Shown here: one piece after another, positions 60,581 to 62,186 of the stretch | Layout: every line of letters begins with the position of its first letter | How positions within the stretch are numbered: the first letter of the stretch is position 1 | Assembly: GCF_003206575.1 (NCBI RefSeq) | Contig: NZ_PZJO01000003.1 | Location: 282,248 to 344,433 of the forward strand | Direction: 5' to 3' | DNA: 62,186 bases | Origin: Salinicola endophyticus | Lineage (GTDB): Bacteria; Pseudomonadota; Gammaproteobacteria; Pseudomonadales; Halomonadaceae | The notes under the pieces: model-generated | Told to the model about the DNA's origin: nothing | Database searches by the model: none | Seen by the model: only the letters and a program-made list of their open reading frames with translations | Position numbers and translations under genes: made by a program

Positions 60581-62161
60581 ATGAGCCGAGCGCTGATCCA
60601 GGCACTCAAGGAGAGTGACTGCTTCGACCATCCGGTCGGTGCCATCGACGTATTCGAGACCCCCATCTCCTGGGTGGTGCTGACCGGAGATTACGCCTAC
60701 AAGATCAAGAAGTCGCTGGACTACGGCACCTTCCTCGACTTCTCCAGCCTCGACAAGCGTCGACGGCTGTGCGAGCAGGAGGTCGAGCTCAACCGGCGGG
60801 TGGCGCCGGCGCTCTATCTGGGCTGTGTCGCCATCTCCGGCAGCGAGGAGGCACCGCGGGTCAATGACGACAGCGCGCCGATCGAGTACGCGGTCAAGAT
60901 GCGCCAGTTCAGCAACCGCCATCTGCTGAGCTCGCTGCAGGCCAGCGGCGAGCTGTCGGTGGAACTGCTCGACGATCTGATCGACCAGCTGGTGGCGCTG
61001 CACGAGTCGGCGCCACGGATCGACGACGACAGCCCCTACGGCTCGCCGGCGCATACCCGGCAGATGCTGGTGGAGGAGTTCGAACTGATCGAGTCGCTGC
61101 TCGATCAGCAAGCGATCGGTCAGACGCCCGAGGACCGCGCCGAGCTCGAGTGCGTCAAGACGCTGACGCTGGAGAGCTTCGCCCGGCTCGAGCCGCTGCT
61201 GGCGGCGCGGCGCCGCGACGGCTTCATCCGCGAGAGTCATGGTGATATTCACCTCGGCAACGCGGTGCGCTTCGAGGGCAAGGCGATCCTGTTCAACGGC
61301 ATCGAGTTCAACGAGCGCCTGCGCTGGTGCGACGTCGCCTGCGAGCTGGCGTTCCTGATCATGGATCTGGAGGCGCGCGGTGAGCGGGAATTCGCCCACC
61401 ACGCGCTCAACCGCTATCTCGAGCTCTCCGGCGACTACCCGGTGGTGCGCCTGCTCGACTTCTACAAGCGCTACCGGGCGCTGCTGCGGGCGCGCATCGA
61501 GCTGATCCGCGACCACGACGCCGGGCGCATCGACGACCTTCCCGAGGGCGATCCGCTCGAGGTGTTCCGGCGCTATCTGACGATGGCGCGGGAGTACAGC
61601 GAGTTCCGCTTCCCCTACCTGATCCTCGCCGTCGGCGTGTCGGGCAGCGGCAAGAGCCGCTTCACCGAGGAGATCGTGCGCCGTCTGGGCGGCGTGCGCA
61701 TCCGCTCCGATGTCGAGCGCAAGCGCCTGTTCGATTTCAGCGCGGCGCCCGCTGACGCTGACGAGGTCTATGGCGAGGCCGCCACCGAGCAGACCTACCA
61801 GCGCCTGGCCGAGCTTGCCGGCAGCGTGCTGGAGTCGGGGCTACCGGCGTGTATCGACGCCACCTGCCTGCTGCGTGAGCAGCGCAAGCGGCTACGCTTC
61901 GAGGCCGAGCGCCGTGGGCTACCGGTATTGATGGTGAGCTTCGAGGCCGATAACGCCACCCTGCGTGCGCGCATCGTCAAGCGCGCCCGCCGTAGCGGCG
62001 AGCCATCCGAAACCAGCCTGGCGATCCTCGACCACCAGCTCGAGCGCTTCGAGCCGTTCGCCGACGACGAGATCAGTTACCTGGTGCATCTGGACACCAC
62101 GGCGGCCGACGCCAACCTGACGCTGGCCTCGCTGATCCAGGAGCGCATGCGGCTCAATTGA
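60581..62161 (+). CDS. Two-domain protein: APH-like kinase fold plus P-loop kinase (COG2187 + COG0645 type)
   Basis: A 526-residue protein. The first 330 or so residues resemble aminoglycoside/choline kinase folds: ESHGDIHLGN is a catalytic-loop motif (HGD...N), followed by IEFNE where kinases of this type have an acidic Asp, so the metal site may be altered. The last 180 residues have Walker A GVSGSGKSRFTEE and a zeta-toxin/AAA_33-like kinase layout (VRIRSDVERKRLF, then CIDATCLLREQRKRL). The substrate is unknown; annotated relatives are usually called bifunctional aminoglycoside phosphotransferase/ATP-binding protein, which is not evidence of drug resistance. It follows hemL by 34 bp with a GGGAG ribosome site. 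Confidence 0.85.
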   Translation: MSRALIQALKESDCFDHPVGAIDVFETPISWVVLTGDYAYKIKKSLDYGTFLDFSSLDKRRRLCEQEVELNRRVAPALYLGCVAISGSEEAPRVNDDSAPIEYAVKMRQFSNRHLLSSLQASGELSVELLDDLIDQLVALHESAPRIDDDSPYGSPAHTRQMLVEEFELIESLLDQQAIGQTPEDRAELECVKTLTLESFARLEPLLAARRRDGFIRESHGDIHLGNAVRFEGKAILFNGIEFNERLRWCDVACELAFLIMDLEARGEREFAHHALNRYLELSGDYPVVRLLDFYKRYRALLRARIELIRDHDAGRIDDLPEGDPLEVFRRYLTMAREYSEFRFPYLILAVGVSGSGKSRFTEEIVRRLGGVRIRSDVERKRLFDFSAAPADADEVYGEAATEQTYQRLAELAGSVLESGLPACIDATCLLREQRKRLRFEAERRGLPVLMVSFEADNATLRARIVKRARRSGEPSETSLAILDHQLERFEPFADDEISYLVHLDTTAADANLTLASLIQERMRLN

Positions 62162-62186
62162 ACCGCCCGGAACCCGCCGGGGACAT

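Noticed and set aside
60581-62161. Aminoglycoside-resistance gene
   Set aside because: Only the fold is shared with APH enzymes; the fusion with a P-loop kinase and the chromosomal housekeeping context argue against a resistance role.

Overview
The window is a GC-rich (roughly 65%) stretch of a gammaproteobacterial chromosome. Gene content and order (mnmG-rsmG-parA-parB-atpIBEFHAGDC-glmU, a GlmR-type regulator next to glmS, a full kdpFABCDE operon) fit the Halomonadaceae or a close relative in the Oceanospirillales. This assignment is an inference from gene order and protein style; there is no rRNA gene here to confirm it. No tRNA, rRNA, CRISPR array or intact insertion sequence was seen.

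Layout. (1) 50-5334, minus: a five-function peptide/metal-type ABC importer in four overlapping genes, with both permease domains fused into one protein. (2) 5855-24763, minus: a complete contact-dependent growth inhibition (CDI) locus in the order cdiB-cdiA-cdiI. CdiA is a 5,604-residue filamentous adhesin ending in a toxin that resembles the RNase A-like CdiA-CT family. It carries a remarkable 1,320-bp internal super-repeat and an AT-rich presumed receptor-binding segment. (3) 25180-27800: glmS and its DeoR-family regulator. (4) 27966-37068: apbE, then the kdpFABC potassium pump with the KdpDE sensor system, including a 26-residue kdpF. (5) 37165-38403: a DUF1615 lipoprotein, followed by a gene-free stretch rich in strong hairpins. 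(6) 38832-47498: glmU and the complete F1Fo ATP synthase operon, with a near-consensus promoter and a clear terminator. (7) 47720-52016: parB, parA, rsmG, mnmG. (8) 52017-52794: a gene-free, partly AT-rich region with several DnaA-box-like 9-mers, a candidate chromosomal origin. (9) 52795-55125: a GlnHPQ-like amino-acid ABC importer. (10) 55238-62161: erpA, then on the plus strand a ClC-type channel, thiD, thiE, hemL and a two-domain kinase-like protein.

How it works together. The right half is origin-proximal housekeeping: segregation (ParAB), tRNA and rRNA modification, energy (ATP synthase), cell-wall precursor synthesis (GlmU, GlmS), Fe-S assembly, thiamine and tetrapyrrole synthesis. In many gammaproteobacteria glmU lies directly beside glmS; here kdp, apbE and a lipoprotein gene separate them. 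The accessory part is the CDI island lying immediately downstream of the glmS terminator, a known insertion hot spot. AT-rich toxin/immunity and receptor-binding segments, and short decayed coding fragments on both sides of the CDI genes, point to repeated recombination there. The best leads are the CDI locus (a Tyr-to-Phe change in the presumed toxin active site and the alternating super-repeat cassettes), the candidate oriC, and the structured hairpin cluster after the DUF1615 gene.
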